This document shows, piece after piece, positions 11,291 through 23,122 of a stretch of 64,000 bases of DNA. Numbering within the stretch: the stretch's first letter is position 1; every line of letters begins with the position of its first letter. The DNA lies in contig NC_134141.1 of NCBI RefSeq assembly GCF_033958435.1, positions 98,311,001-98,375,000 on the forward strand, in the 5' to 3' direction. This DNA comes from Carettochelys insculpta. Taxonomy: Eukaryota > Chordata > Testudines > Carettochelyidae. Position numbers and translations under genes: made by a program. Under the pieces are notes generated by a model, which was not told the origin of the DNA, searched no databases, and saw only the letters and a list, made by a program, of their open reading frames with translations.

Positions 11291-13834
11291 GCTTTGGTCT
11301 TTTTGATGCTGCGTGTGAGACCAAGACATGCGTAAGTGGTAATGTATACCAGCCTGAAATAACTATTTTAATAATACCAGTTACCAACAATCAAATCCAG
11401 GATACCAGATAAATGATGCTTCTGTATAAATAAAGTGATTTCTCACAGCTTCTTCTTTAGCAAATGCAAAATCAGCCATGAGTTCAAAAATCACATTTTA
11501 TTATGTGCAAAGAAGCAGATAAAGATAATACGCTGTATGCAACAAACAGATTTTCCTTTCGCTTCTTGAGCTGAGTCCTGAATATCAGACATACGCTAGT
11601 AGGAAGCCACATGGGTTGTATCACTAAATAGAGACATAACATCAAAACTATAAACATCATTTAGACACTTCAGATTTCCCAATTCAGTGATTTTGATGCG
11701 GATAGAGATAGACTTTCCTTTGAAAGTGCAATGATCTGCATCCCTTTTGATCAATGTCTTGGGGGTGGTGAATATTATTTCACTTTAGGGTAACAACTAG
11801 TGTTTGGTTTTGTTTCTCTGCAGAATATTTGCACATATCAGAACTGTGGAACACATTAACATATGCCTGTGACTGAGACTGCATGCATGTACACTATCCA
11901 TAAGGCACAAGGTGTGTTTACAAATATCCACAGGGAAGAAGGTTTTAGTCTGTCATTAGCAAACCAAACTAACCTTCAAATGTGCTTAGAGGATATATCA
12001 TTACCTTCAGAGATGTTACAATTGTCATGTCTTTCAGCTGTGAAACTTACAGTTGATAGCTGGGCAGCAGAAATGTAGCACTTTAAAGACTAACAAAGGT
12101 TGATAGCTGGGTTAGCCATGTATACTGCCTAGTTTTCAAGCAAATGCTGATTATATCCATATGTGAATTAGGTATGCATAAATGCATGTGTAATTGTGCA
12201 TGATTTTAAAATTTGGCACATGATGGTCAGCAACTAATTTTGACTGACTCATACACACATGGCAACTGGAGATGTGAAAGACAAAGTTTATCACCTTAGG
12301 CCAAATCCTCAAGTAACATTTGCCAGTTTACACCACTTGAGGATCTGGTCTTTACTGGTGCCAGTTTAGGAGTGTTTTTGAATGCTGTCTAGAGTTTATT
12401 GTAACCTTATAAGACCTAGTGATGATACTTCCATTGTTAACCTGGAAAGGCAATTTCATAATCTGATAAATTCAAGGATAGAAAAAGTTTTCAAGGTACA
12501 GATTTTACTTTCCAAAAGAGAGCTTGTCAGGTGCCAAACAAAAAAGTGCAGAGAAAGGAACTCATCTGTTCCAAAGTTTTGTTGATTCTTCCTTTAATTG
12601 TGTGCAGACATGATTACCAATAATGTTATAATGTGCCCTGATACCACTATGCTAAGTGCTGTATGGACAAATGGATTGATTTTTTTGTTTTTAATAAATT
12701 ATGATGGGGCTATCCATCTGACAGAGAAAAAGAAAAATCCGTTAATCCTGTAAAGCTGCTTTTATAGCCTTAAATAGTTTTAGTAATCAATACTTTTGAG
12801 GAAAGAAAATGTATGGTAAAATGAAAGCAGAATCATTTCTCCCTCCCTGCTTCTCTCAGAGCAAAGGTATAATATTGATTTACAGGATCTTGGGTGCAAA
12901 CATACACTATCTAGAGGTCAACCCACCACAGAAATGGACTAGGCAGTGAAGTCTTTTCCCTTCTTCCTATATCTATCCTGAAGGGAGGATCATTTAAACC
13001 TTGGATCACTAAGCAGTAGTAGAAAAGTGATAAGTTTGTGTGTAATTGAGGCAGATAATTAATTTCACTCTCATTTTCATTTCGAGACTCCAGACATTTT
13101 AAAATAAATTAGACTAAGTTCACCTACTTTTTTTCTATTTGTCACATTTTACAGCCTGGGTATTTTCGGTATGCAAAGATAATAGGATCTGGGCTTGTTT
13201 GCAAAGATTTACCTGTGAATGACATCTAATCTTACAATTTATGGATAAAGAGTGACTAAATAATTCAAAACTAACTCCATTTAGGCTTAGATTATGGGGA
13301 TCTTATTTACATTGAAAAAGGTGTCTTATAACTAAAAGTGAATTGAGGGCTAGCATTTTCTCTTTGCCTCAAATTCCTTTTCCATGACTAGTGTCCATCT
13401 ATGCCATGGACCTGGCTGGGGTCCCTCTGTAGTGTTGAAAGCATAAGTGTTTTGGGGAAGTTCCTCATGATCGTCCCCCCCTCCCCATGTATACCCATAC
13501 AAACACTGGTCAGAACTTGGCCCAGTGGCCACAGTAATACCAATCTGGCCTTTCTAGAAGGCAGTAAATAAGCAAACCATGTTTGCAGGAGCTCATATTT
13601 GGACTCTCCGCTCATTAGGGCTTCAATGAATCATGTAAGTAATCAGTGCAGGCTCATGGGAATGAAAGGATAATAGTGACATTAAGTCTATGAGTTCTTT
13701 GTATGCATAGATTAATATTGCAGCATCAATGACACTGTTACAGCTGCTATACATCACTGGAGTCAGGAAAATGTAAGTCTGAAAAAGAGAAGAGAGCAGA
13801 AGAACAATAATCACAATTGGCTACACACCATTCC
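11291..13834. other. Anonymous sequence with a mini SINE insertion
   Basis: No coding exon is supported. GCCAAATCCTCAAGTAAC to CACTTGAGGATCTGG at 12300-12350 resembles the ancient amniote repeat also seen elsewhere in the window. A very short SINE insertion at 12065-12099 is listed separately. Confidence 0.4.
12053..12111 (+). mobile_element. 35-bp SINE fragment flanked by a 12-bp target duplication
   Basis: TTGATAGCTGGG occurs at 12053-12064 and again at 12100-12111. The 35 bases between include TAGCACTTTAAAGACTAAC, which is a segment of the turtle tRNA-type SINE found at 19054. The flanking repeat shows that this tiny piece arrived by retrotransposition. Confidence 0.8.
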
Positions 13835-14050
13835 ACCAGAACACTCTGGCCAGGAATCTATCCTTGCAGTTAACCCTATTGCATCTCTCTCCACATATCT
13901 ACACAAATGACACCATCACATTATCGAACCACAGAGTCACAACATCAGGGGCTCAGACATCTGCACTCCACTAATATGATATATGCCACTGAGTGCCAGC
14001 AATGCCCCTCTGCCATGTACATTGGACATACCAAACAGTCTCTTTCTTAG
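13835..14050 (+). mobile_element. Penelope-like retroelement fragment (GIY-YIG endonuclease region)
   Basis: One frame reads MIYATECQQCPSAMYIG followed by HTKQSL. This fits the GIY-YIG endonuclease of Penelope-like elements, where a VIY...CQ.CP.AMYIGQT..SL motif is usual; here both the IY and YIG parts are recognisable. Upstream, ATCTATCCTTGCAGTTAACCC and CTCCACATATCTACAC fit the preceding part of the same ORF in turtle copies I remember. A stop follows QSLS. It is a short relic without reverse transcriptase. Confidence 0.6.
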
Positions 14051-16058
14051 GTAGCTGACCTCTACCAAGTTGCTGGGACAGGAAAGGCTTTGCCATAGTA
14101 TAATGGTTTTAAATGGCTCTGTTTAAATTAAAACAATGCATTTCGGCCAGATTTTTTTTTTAAGTATGGAAATTGTGGTAAATTTTCTAATTTGACTCTT
14201 CTATTTAAAAACATTAATTTCAACATCTTTAGTAATCAAATCTCAGACTTGGAAACTAGCAAGAACGAGGTGTGTACACAAGAAAATAGGTTTTACAATT
14301 GTCAAAGAGCTTTCTACATGTGGCTGAGGAGCATCTTGCCTATATCAATTTCAATATTGAAAAGGAAGTGTCTTTGAAAATAAGATGAATCCTTTAACCA
14401 TGGGAAAGTACATAAACACTAAACCAAATTCAAACTTGGATGTCACCATGTATGTATATTACTTAATGTAGCCCTTACTCATTAACTCATATAATGGCAA
14501 CTGCCATGTCCTTACAAGCCCTGATTTGAGAGCATTAACAAAAGAATCAAAATGAAAAATCAACCTCCTCCTTTTAAATACAATTTCATAACATTTACAT
14601 GCCATGTCATGATTCCTTATCTGAATTAAACTGAAAACCACCCCCCTATATTTTCATGTGCTTTTTTTGAAACTACGCCACTGTAGATGCAGAAATTCAG
14701 TATTTTTCAAATTTCCCTGATGTGTTTTGCACAAGAACTCAGATATGCAGACAAATGGCTGCAAAATTATGTGACTGTGATTGTTCACTGTTCTTGTTTT
14801 ATCCCAGTCAGTTCCAGTTCTGATGTTCCAGTTTGCAAAAGTTCACTGCTAAGGGAACTTTAACAAACACATTTATGCAAAACCAACAAACTATTTTAGT
14901 GAACAAATAGTGCACAGTGCAAAGTGTAGCTTGAAGCCAGTGATTCCACATGGCTTTACAATATCTGACAATAGAATTAAAGTGGTTATACAATGCAGAT
15001 GATAGCTGACATCTTTTAATGTTCCTATAATTAATCAAATATGGCTCTCTGTAACATGACAGAAATGTGCATAAAATACATGGGTACCTTGAAAAAATGC
15101 TGAAGCTCTTCACAGGGTTGTAGAAACATGCAGCAAAATACCAAACCAGCCCATTGTGAAATCAAATAATATAAAAAACAAACACTGATCTATGATTAAT
15201 GAGACAAATTGCAGCAAATGTGAACAATATTTACATTGTTTATATATATATATACATATATATGCACAATGAGGAAATCTTTGCTTTTTCAGAACTGTCA
15301 TTATTTTGTGGCACAACTGGAATATTTGGCCAGTCTGAATGTAAATGGAAAAATAACTTCAAACTCAATCGCAAATTTACTCCATTCATAATAATATGCT
15401 ATCTGCCTTTTTGTTTTCAACATCATTAACGATAGTGCCTTAGCTCTCAGTATGATCGTGTTTGCTTTTGGAGTGAACCGACATGGTGTTCTGAAATAAT
15501 AAATGGGGGAAGGAATGTGTTACATTTACTTACTATTTTCTTAATGGCAGTTGCCTGGATTATGCAACCCTTTTTTAGGCTCATTAAAGTGGCTTTTGGA
15601 TTGGAGCTATTATCAGAAGTCTTGATGTCAGAGAAAAAAATATTCAAGATACGCTGTGCTAGAATTCCATCACAGGTTGTCCAAAACTTATTACCAGAAA
15701 CGTCTGCTATTATAGAAACTAAGCAAGTTGGACCATTATTGCTACAGTGTACTTATGACATCTATATTCTAATACTACATAAAAGTACTGGGAGGAAGCA
15801 TGAAAGTAAATTAAAGAGATGAGTTTTGTTATGTTCACTGTTTCAATATATTAACAAGTAGCTAATAAAATATGGGTTACATAGGTACAACAGCAATGGA
15901 AAAGCTGCTTTGTTTTAACTTTTTGAGCCAAACTTTGCTCTCATTTATATCAGTGTACATGTGGAGTAGTTTCAGGTCTACACACATGTAACTGAGATCA
16001 GCATCTGGACCCTATATTTTAAGGTTTTCTTTATGATATATTGAAAAGCTCCGGAGAT
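14051..16058. other. Anonymous AT-rich sequence
   Basis: No gene is supported. It contains a (TA)n microsatellite at 15238-15263. GAGCCAAACTTTGCTCTCAT with ATATCAGTGTACATG near 15926-15961 resembles the ancient interspersed repeat noted elsewhere. Confidence 0.45.
15238..15263. repeat. (TA)n microsatellite
   Basis: Alternating TA over about 26 bp, interrupted by one ACA. Confidence 0.9.
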
Positions 16059-16060
16059 TA

Positions 16061-16772
16061 CAGGTTGCAACTCCCTTCTCCAGCATGCTTGGGACCTGAT
16101 AGATCCCAAACAAGAGAATTTGGTGGATAAGGGAAGTTGCAGGACTGTGCTTAGGGGCTGCTGGAGCACTAGCCTTCAATCCCCATGCCCCACGGACTCT
16201 GGTGCCAGCCCAGGCTCCTAGGAGCTGCCACAGTGCTGCAGGCAGCCCCTGGACCTCCACAGAGCAGGTGGGGGCTCCAGCTCTCTCCCTGTGGAAGTCT
16301 TCCAGCCCCCACTACCAAGGGGCAAGCAGGGGTATCAGTTCCCAATCTCTGCTGCCAGGGCACTCCAGTTCCTGGCCATGGCAGTGTTCCAACACCCCTG
16401 CTGCAGGGCAGGCAGGGGCTCTGGCTCCCAACCCACAGCAGCCTCCAAGACCTGCTGCTGTGGTACAAGTGGAGGCGGAAGCTCCTGGCAAGTGGGTGCT
16501 TCAGCTCTTGGTGCCCACTGCTGGAGGGCTCTGGCTCCCACCCTTGTGGCAACATCCTGGCCCCTGCAGCTGTGGGGCTAAAGGGACTCAAGGCTCCTGG
16601 TCCCGCAGCAGCCTCCCACCCCCCACAGCTGCAGGGCAGGCAGGGGGTCCAGCTCCCAGCCCTGATGAGGCTCCTGCACCTCCAGCTACTCTCTCACCTG
16701 GCTACATCCATGGTCACATGGATGACAGATGTCGCTGTGCGAGAGAGTACTGGCTTTGAGAGGTACAACCTG
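16061..16772. mobile_element. Tigger/pogo-like element with GC-rich core
   Basis: The left end CAGGTTGCAACTCC and the complement of the right end (CAGGTTGTACCTCTC) are terminal inverted repeats, each next to TA (16059-16060 and 16773-16774). Subterminal blocks TTGGGACCTGATAGATCCC and AACAAGAGAATTTGGTGG match those of the Tigger MITEs at 33186 and 60199 (there CAGGTCCTGAGGG and CAAATTCTC on the opposite strand). So this is the same family expanded by an internal GC-rich tandem array. It has no transposase frame. Confidence 0.75.
16200..16690. repeat. GC-rich degenerate minisatellite inside a Tigger-like element
   Basis: Recurring blocks CAGGGCAGGCAGGGG, CTCCAGCTCCCAGCCC and variants are spaced at roughly 55-65 bp. 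They create long open frames on both strands (for example plus-strand 16185-16811). Their Pro/Gly/Ser/Gln-rich translations are low-complexity by-products and not genes. Confidence 0.65.
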
Positions 16773-16925
16773 TACCTACTCCATGCAGAGGGGCATATTT
16801 TGTATGTTTAAACCAGTCATTACTCAAGCCAGGCTTAATGAAAATTCAGCCCTGATGACTCCAGCTTCCTACCCAAACATGATCCTCATGGTACGTTATG
16901 TGCTGCTATAGAATGTGCTAACAGT

Positions 16926-17771
16926 GAATGTCATTGGGCACTAGGTAGCTTTTGTCAAATAATTACACGGAGATCAAAAATGCAAATGAAGCTCTGATTT
17001 ACAAATCTCATGCTTCATTTGCATAATCTGGCACTATCACGTTTCAGGAATAGATTTTTCCAAAAGCAAAAACAGCTGTGTAGGCAGGGTTCCTGCAGAA
17101 AAAAATCCCGTTTTCGAAAGAACCCTTCTTCCTGAAACAAAATAGAAAGAAGGGGGCTGTGGCAACGCTGCCTCTCCCTTTTGGAAGGGGCATGCAAATC
17201 TGGCCATCAGAAATCCAAATGAGGTGAAGATTTAAGTATTTTATGCCTCAGGTCCATACTCACGCATGATCTTGATTCCAGAAGAGCTGATTTCAAAAGC
17301 CAAAACAGCCATGTAGTTCATTCTAAAGGAAACCCTGCCTTCAAAATCACCCTTCTTCCTGATAGCTTTTGAGGAAGAATAGTGCTTTTGAAAGTGAGAT
17401 TATCTTTTGAATGAACTCCATCTGCACACCTATATTTGTTTTTGAAATAAGCTCTTCTGGAATCAAGATCCCACATGGGTATGCAAATGAGATATTTAAA
17501 TCTTCACCTCATTTGTATTTACTCATTTGCATGCCCCTTCCGAGAGGGAGGGGAAATCTAGCCATGGCCTTGTTCTTTTGAAAATGGGTTTTTTTCCAAA
17601 GAAACCCCATCTACATGTGTTTTTGCTTTCAGAAAATCTCTTCTGGAAATGTGATCACACAAGATTATGCAAACAAGGTGCAAGATTTGTAAATCAGTGA
17701 TTCATTTGCATTTTCGATCTCCCTCATTGGCATTCCTCCTCCAAAAGGGGAGGGTAGTGTAGATGCAGCCT
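16926..17771. mobile_element. Nested palindromic Harbinger-type MITEs
   Basis: The outer element has mirrored arms. GCAAATGAAGCTCTGATTTAC at 16982 pairs with GTAAATCAGTGATTCATTTGC near 17690, and its right end is the complement of GGCTGCATCTACACTACCC at 17771. The left terminus is eroded. An inner element at 17156-17571 interrupts the centre: GGCTGTGGCAACGC...GGAAGGGGCATGCAAAT on the left is mirrored on the right. Both are non-coding. Confidence 0.65.
17156..17571. mobile_element. Inner MITE inserted in the outer MITE
   Basis: The left arm contains TTTTGGAAGGGGCATGCAAA and the right arm mirrors it as GCATGCCCCTTCCGAGAGGG, with GGCTGTGG and GGCCATGG at the extreme ends. Outer-element arms flank it on both sides. 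A 3-bp target repeat could not be confirmed (left AGG or AAG, right TTG). Confidence 0.6.
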
Positions 17772-17839
17772 ATATGGTACTTGTTATTATATAGGCCCTA
17801 GCACAGAGCATCTCTCAATCCCCGAGGCGCATACACCAA

Positions 17840-18275
17840 GGCCATGTCTACACTATCCAAAAACTTTGAAATTGCCATGCAAATGGCCATTTTGAAGTTC
17901 ACTAATGAAGCGCTGAAATACATATTCAGCGCCTCATTAGCATGCAGGCGGCCACAACATTTTGAAATTGATGCATCTTGCCGCCATGCAGCTCGTCCAG
18001 ACAGGGCTCCTTTTCGAAAGGACCCCGGCTACTTCGAAGTCCCCTTATTGCTATGAGCAGATGGGAATAAGGGGACTGCGAAGTAGCCGGGATCCTTTTG
18101 AAAAGGAGCCCCGTCCAGATGAGTTGCGCGGCGGCGAGCTGCATCAATTTCAAAGTGTCACGGCTGCCCACATGCTAATGAGGCGCTGAATATGTATTTC
18201 AGCGCTTCATTAGTAAATCTCAAAATGGCCTTTTGCATGGCAATTTCAAAGTTTTTGGCTAGTGTAGACGTAGCC
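17840..18275. mobile_element. Palindromic Harbinger-type MITE, family A copy 3
   Basis: The termini are GGCCATGTCTACACTA and the complement of GGCTACGTCTACACTAGCC, with exact CAA repeats on both sides (17837-17839 and 18276-18278). Block order and spacing match the copies at 5895 and 8367, and CpG-containing blocks such as CTTTTCGAAAGGACCC are retained, suggesting a fairly recent insertion. Length is 436 bp. Confidence 0.9.
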
Positions 18276-18289
18276 CAACAGAAAACGCA

Positions 18290-18990
18290 TCACCTGCGGG
18301 AAAGGATGTATTCCATCACCAGATGGCAGCAAAAATCCAGTCAACTCTGCCAAATGAGTTGTGCTTGGAAATTCAATGTCGTGACTGACTACAATGGCTC
18401 AAATTCCCCCAATGAAAAAAAAACAACTATCCAATTCTTGCCATTTTATGGCACTCAGGGCTGAGCTGATGTGGGCTCTTGGTTCAGGCACCTTAGTATC
18501 TATTGTTGAACTTTGACTTCAAACTGTAGATGTGTCAGAGAGCACACTGACCACATCATCATCACAAATCAATGGACAGTGAAATCTGATCTGCGTCTTT
18601 GGTGGCAGAGAAGCATCAGCAAACTCCAATCACAGACTAGTCATTGCTCAACTCATTGCATCTTCCATCTGCTCACAAGCCAGGCATGTAACAACTGTCT
18701 CTTTTTGAGGATCCTGTTGAAACCAGGAAGTATACACAAGCCACCAATGGTTACATATGTAACCTCAAGATCCTCTCAGACAATGTGGAAATTGCCTTGA
18801 GTAGTGTGCATAATCCTATATCACAAGCTACTACTGGAACAATTTGCTTTAGACGGCCACAAAAGAAACCTTGGCTTTTTGAAGACGCCTTTGGCTTATC
18901 AGCAAAAAAAAGCAGAAGCTGGGAAGGGTCCAAGACTATTAAAAGCACGAAGGTATTTTCTGAGCCTTTGGGACTAGGACATCTATGTCA
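18290..18990 (+). mobile_element. Non-LTR retrotransposon relic (endonuclease to linker region)
   Basis: Frames on the plus strand give TDHIIITNQW, then in another frame NLICVFGGREASANSNHRLV, which fits the end of an APE-type endonuclease (IDHI.I...W, DVR..RGAD..SDH.LV). Further on, GTICFRRPQKKPWLFEDAF resembles the linker (...RR...KPW.S.D...L...K) that follows the endonuclease in RTE-, L2- or CR1-like ORF2 proteins. Frameshifts and stops separate the blocks. The clade is uncertain and the match is by motif memory only. Confidence 0.4.
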
Positions 18991-19053
18991 TTTCTCTGGT
19001 TGACAAAGAAGAAGATAGCTTAGAGAACAACAATCTGCATCTGAATACTAGCT

Positions 19054-19138
19054 GAGAGGTAGTCATGTTAGTCTGTATTCTATCAAAACAAAACAGTAGT
19101 CATGTAGCACTTTAAAGACTAACAAAATAATTTATACA
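19054..19138 (+). mobile_element. Turtle tRNA-type SINE (Cry family), partial
   Basis: GAGAGGTAGTCATGTTAGTC is the tRNA-related head, followed by TGTATTCTATCAAAACAAAAC, then TAGCACTTTAAAGACTAAC and AAAATAATTTAT. The order fits the cryptodire SINE. The AGCACTTTAAAGACTAACAA form is the one I associate with softshell turtles. The 3' part is truncated. Confidence 0.75.
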
Positions 19139-19379
19139 AAGCCATAGGTCACCTGGTTGGAAGCCATAAATGACTTTCTAACATCTGCATTATGAAACCT
19201 AATGCTTTTTTGAATTGTGGACACCAGAATGGTTCATAGTATATCAGTCATGGCTACATGTGTGCCAGATACAGAAATAAAATATCCTCTCCATGCCTAC
19301 TCAAACTTCTCTTGTTTATGCAGCTAGAGATTTGCAATAGCCCTTTGTCTACAGCATCATAATTGGAGTTCATGTCTAA

Positions 19380-20560
19380 CTTATGAGTCACCATGACCTT
19401 TAAGTATTTTTCAGCATCACTGCTTCCCAAATAGAGTCACTCATCTTGTAAATGCCTATACTCCTGGGGATCCAATGAATACATTTAATTTGACTATATT
19501 AAAATACATATTTTGAATGTACCTGCTTACGAAGCAGTGCAGTTGTGATGCATCGTCTTTGTTTTTTACCACTCCTGCAATTTTTGCGTAGTCTGGAAAC
19601 TTTATCTGTAATGGGTTATAATAAAAATATTAAATAGTGTAAGGACAAGTACTGATCTTTGTGGGAGCCCCATCAGAAACACACCAAGTCAATCAGTTAG
19701 CTTGGTTTTAATCTATTTAATCTGTGTCACATTTATGTTGTACCATTCTGCTTTTTAAAAAAAATCAAAATATCATGTCTTACTAAGCCACCTGCCTCAC
19801 AGAAGTCTAAATACATCATATCAACATATCACCTTGATCAATCAAACTTGTAACTTCATGAGCAAGATATTAAATTAGTTTCTTATGCTCTTTTTCCCCC
19901 ATGTTGATTGGCATTAATTCTATTACCCTTCTTTAATTTTTTATTAATCAAGTTCCGTATCAGATACTTCTTTATCTTGCCCAGGATTGAGATCAGAATG
20001 ACAAGCCTATGCTTACTCAGGCCACCTTGTTTGGCCCTTTTATATAGTGGTACAAAATTAGATTTCTTCTTGTATTCTGGAACTTACCCAGTGTTCCAAG
20101 AATTATTGAAAATCAGTATTAAAATTCTAACAAGCTCCTTGCCAGCTTTCTAAAACATTCTTAGATACAAGGTATTGTGACCTGCTGTTTAAAAATACCT
20201 AACGTTAGCGGCCACACCTAAGTTACTGTTGGAATAAAAAGGGTTTCATAATCTTGTGATACGATTACATTATCTTGTCTTTCCTCAAATAAAGAACATA
20301 TTTGTTTATTTGTGTGTTTGCCTATTGACAATGCTACTGTTTCTATTGAATAATGGACCAGTACCATTGTCCAAGACTCTTTTTGTTCTTAGTATACCTA
20401 AAACCCGTTTTTTATCATCTTTAAATGTACTAACCAGAGATTTCCATTTGTGCCCTTTTCTTTCTCTCATCATTTTTCTACAATTACTATCCAATGATTT
20501 ATATTCAGCATGAGCTGCTTCCCCTTTCTTCTGAGTTGCATACTAATCTCCCATAAAAAT
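19380..20560 (-). mobile_element. Old CR1/L3-like LINE fragment
   Basis: On the plus strand this reads as antisense LINE reverse transcriptase. ACTGATCTTTGTGGGAGCCC, then GTAGTCTGGAAACTTTATCTG, CAAAATATCATGTCTTACTAAG and CCATGTTGATTGGCATTAATTC appear in the order expected for antisense CR1, at a higher divergence than the copy at 2880. The part from 20200 to 20560 is less sure and may belong to an older L3-like element. It is fully broken by indels. Confidence 0.7.
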
Positions 20561-22758
20561 TTGTGATCTGCTGTTAAATCTGTGAAGAAAGGGAAAAAAG
20601 AAAAAAAGAAAAAAGAGTGGAAATACCTATTGCCTATAAAATTCATGGATTCATGCAAGGTAGAATGTTGCTATCTAGTTGCAGAATTTTCAGATTCAAA
20701 ATAGCATGATTGTACTGTGGCAAAGGTATTGAAATAATTGACCTAACTTCAAACCAGTAAATATACTTTGACCCTGTGGTACTTAAACCTGACCCAGATA
20801 CCTGGACACCCAGTTCATTTACAGCGTACAGTTAATACAAAGAAAGGAAGGGCAGTCTTGTGACTAAGGAACAAGAGAAGGAAGTAAGATTCAGATTGTA
20901 TGACTCAAAGTTTGCTACTAGCGTTTGAACTGGTTATTTGTAAATGAACTTGGAACAAAACATCCCAAAGATTGCTGAAAAGGCCATGCTTGTAATGAAG
21001 TAAAACTAAAAGAGATGCACACATTACTGGTTAAAAATGAGGATGAAAAGATATTATTTGAATGATAAAATGTTTTCTTAAATATGTATATGGTGCCTAG
21101 GTTTTTAAAACAATAAGCACATTGGAAACCGCAAATTTGGTACATGTCAGCAATACATCTGGTTTTCATACAACTACAAATCTTATGTGGATCTGCAAGT
21201 GGACCTATTAAAATATGTGTGTGCTGGACTAATTAAAAGGACTTTTTCAAAGTATTTTGCAGGCTGGATTGGGGAAATGGTCAGGCTGTAGATGACCCAG
21301 AGGCTCGTAGTTTGAGATCACTGCCCTAAGCAGAGGAAAGGTTATTTGGTAACTGAAAGCATCCAAAACTAAACATTATACAGTATTAGTAATGAAGTGG
21401 TAGAAGCCTTCCAGACAGAAGAGTTGAATGTAGACTAATATTATTAAAGCAATGCATGTTCCACTCTTAAAACCATGGAACAGTTTAAACTAATACAATT
21501 TTCAATACCAAACAGCACATCTCTAGAGCCAATGGTATGATTCCAATGTCTAATGAGATTTCATAGTGTATTGTTGCTGTGGAAAATTAACGTTTATAGA
21601 AGACCATTTAAGGTCTGTACATCAAAATCTCACTCTAGCCCTCAGAATGAAGCTAAGTGGAGCTTAAGTTGTGCATAGACTCCATGCTAAGTGAAATTCA
21701 TGCTCTGATTTCTACAGTAATTAGATTCTTACCACAGACCCAAGCCTAATGGAAGAAGTAAACATCTTAAGTTCATATAGTGTCTTTTCCTGGTCATCTG
21801 AGAAAGAAATCAGACCTGTTCACTTAGTCCAGTGTATATTAAATCCAGTCATATAAAGCATAGTGTGAGAAATAGCAATGAACTGTAAATGACTCAGTAC
21901 ACAACATATACAAATATTATAGCTGTATGGAGACTAACCTGGACTGTCCAACTATGAACCAGGCATAGCAATTGCAATGACTTTGCCAATAAATATTGTT
22001 CTATTAGAGAAATAAATAGTATGGGGGTGGGGTTAGATCACTAGTGATAAATTAGAAATAACACGAGCCCATCACATATGGTAAAATGTTACTGATGTTA
22101 TGAGTCACATCCTCCTGTGATGAAACAAAAAGAGCATTGATTTAGCAGCATCCTCTTGGAATTGAAGCATTTAATTGTTCTCTGCAGAACTGGGCACTGA
22201 AAAGAAGCCCTTGTATTTGTACAACTCAATCATATATGGAATGGGGAGGGAAAGAATTTTTGGGTCATGGTTCAGGAACTTCACAGAATCTACACACCCA
22301 TCTAGAAACATATTTAAAAACTACTCACAATTTTCATTTTAGGATCTTGTACAATGAACATACTGTTCAACTTCAATTTTTTCATAACCTTTACAAAAGA
22401 GCTAGGTATTATTAGTACATAGCACATACAAAATAAACTAGGCTAAAAGACAGTTACTGTTGGAAAGTCAAACAACAGAGTAGAGTTAGTTGGAAACTGG
22501 CTGTATACAATTTGTGGGGAAATGAGTTTCCTTGATATTTTAGCAGAGAATTTTGTTCTTTTATTATTTTTCTTTTGTTTTCAGATAAAAAGTAGTAAGT
22601 CAGCTCTCCAATGACACCTTGAAAATTCTCAAGAAAACTAGACACTTGAAAATAAAATTAAAAACAAAACAAAACAACAAAAAGGGAATATTTTCCCATC
22701 CTTATCTCCAAATTAAGGAATGTCAGATCTGAGGTTCCTTAGTCAGAGCACATCTTCT
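20561..22758. other. Anonymous AT-rich sequence with a possible hAT end
   Basis: No gene is supported. At 21255-21325, GGCTGGATTGGGGAAATGG leading to GTAGTTTGAGATCACTGCC resembles the terminus of a hAT (Charlie-like) MITE. No matching opposite end was identified. Confidence 0.35.
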
Positions 22759-23100
22759 CTACATGTGGAGAATAGCGCTACTGGGGCAGACCAGTGGTAG
22801 GGAGTTGGGGGGCAGGGCTGACTGCCCTAAGCCCCACCCCTTCCCACCTTGGCTCATCCCCTGGCGCTGACTGGGAGCCAGGCCACCCTCCCACCTTGTC
22901 CTTGGACCTGTAGAGGTTGTCAGCACAGCTGCTCCTGGCTGTATGTGACCTCTATTATGTGTCCCATACTGAAGTCTCCCATGATAATACAACTTTTGTT
23001 TCCACACATTTCAGACAGGTGCTTAAGGAGATTCTCATCTATTTCTCTAGTTTAATTTGGTGTATTCCCCCTGGACTGCCACCTCCACTGCTACTGGACT
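22759..23100 (-). mobile_element. Possible LINE endonuclease relic beside GC-rich sequence
   Basis: On the minus strand around 22975-23010 the frame gives SCIIMGDFSMGHI, similar to the IIMGDFN.. motif of APE-type endonucleases of CR1/L3-like LINEs. The adjoining 22790-22920 is GC-rich and unidentified. The match is a single short motif, so this is tentative. Confidence 0.3.
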
Positions 23101-23122
23101 GACTTAGTATGTGGGTCTCTAT

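Noticed and set aside
16185..16811. 208-codon plus-strand open frame
   Set aside because: Same reason: it is the GC-rich tandem core of the second Tigger-like element, with overlapping open frames on both strands.
22555..22590. Pyrimidine-rich TTTCTTTTGTTTTCAG that looks like a splice acceptor
   Set aside because: No open exon with coding character follows, and no partner donor could be argued. Such strings are common in AT-rich DNA.
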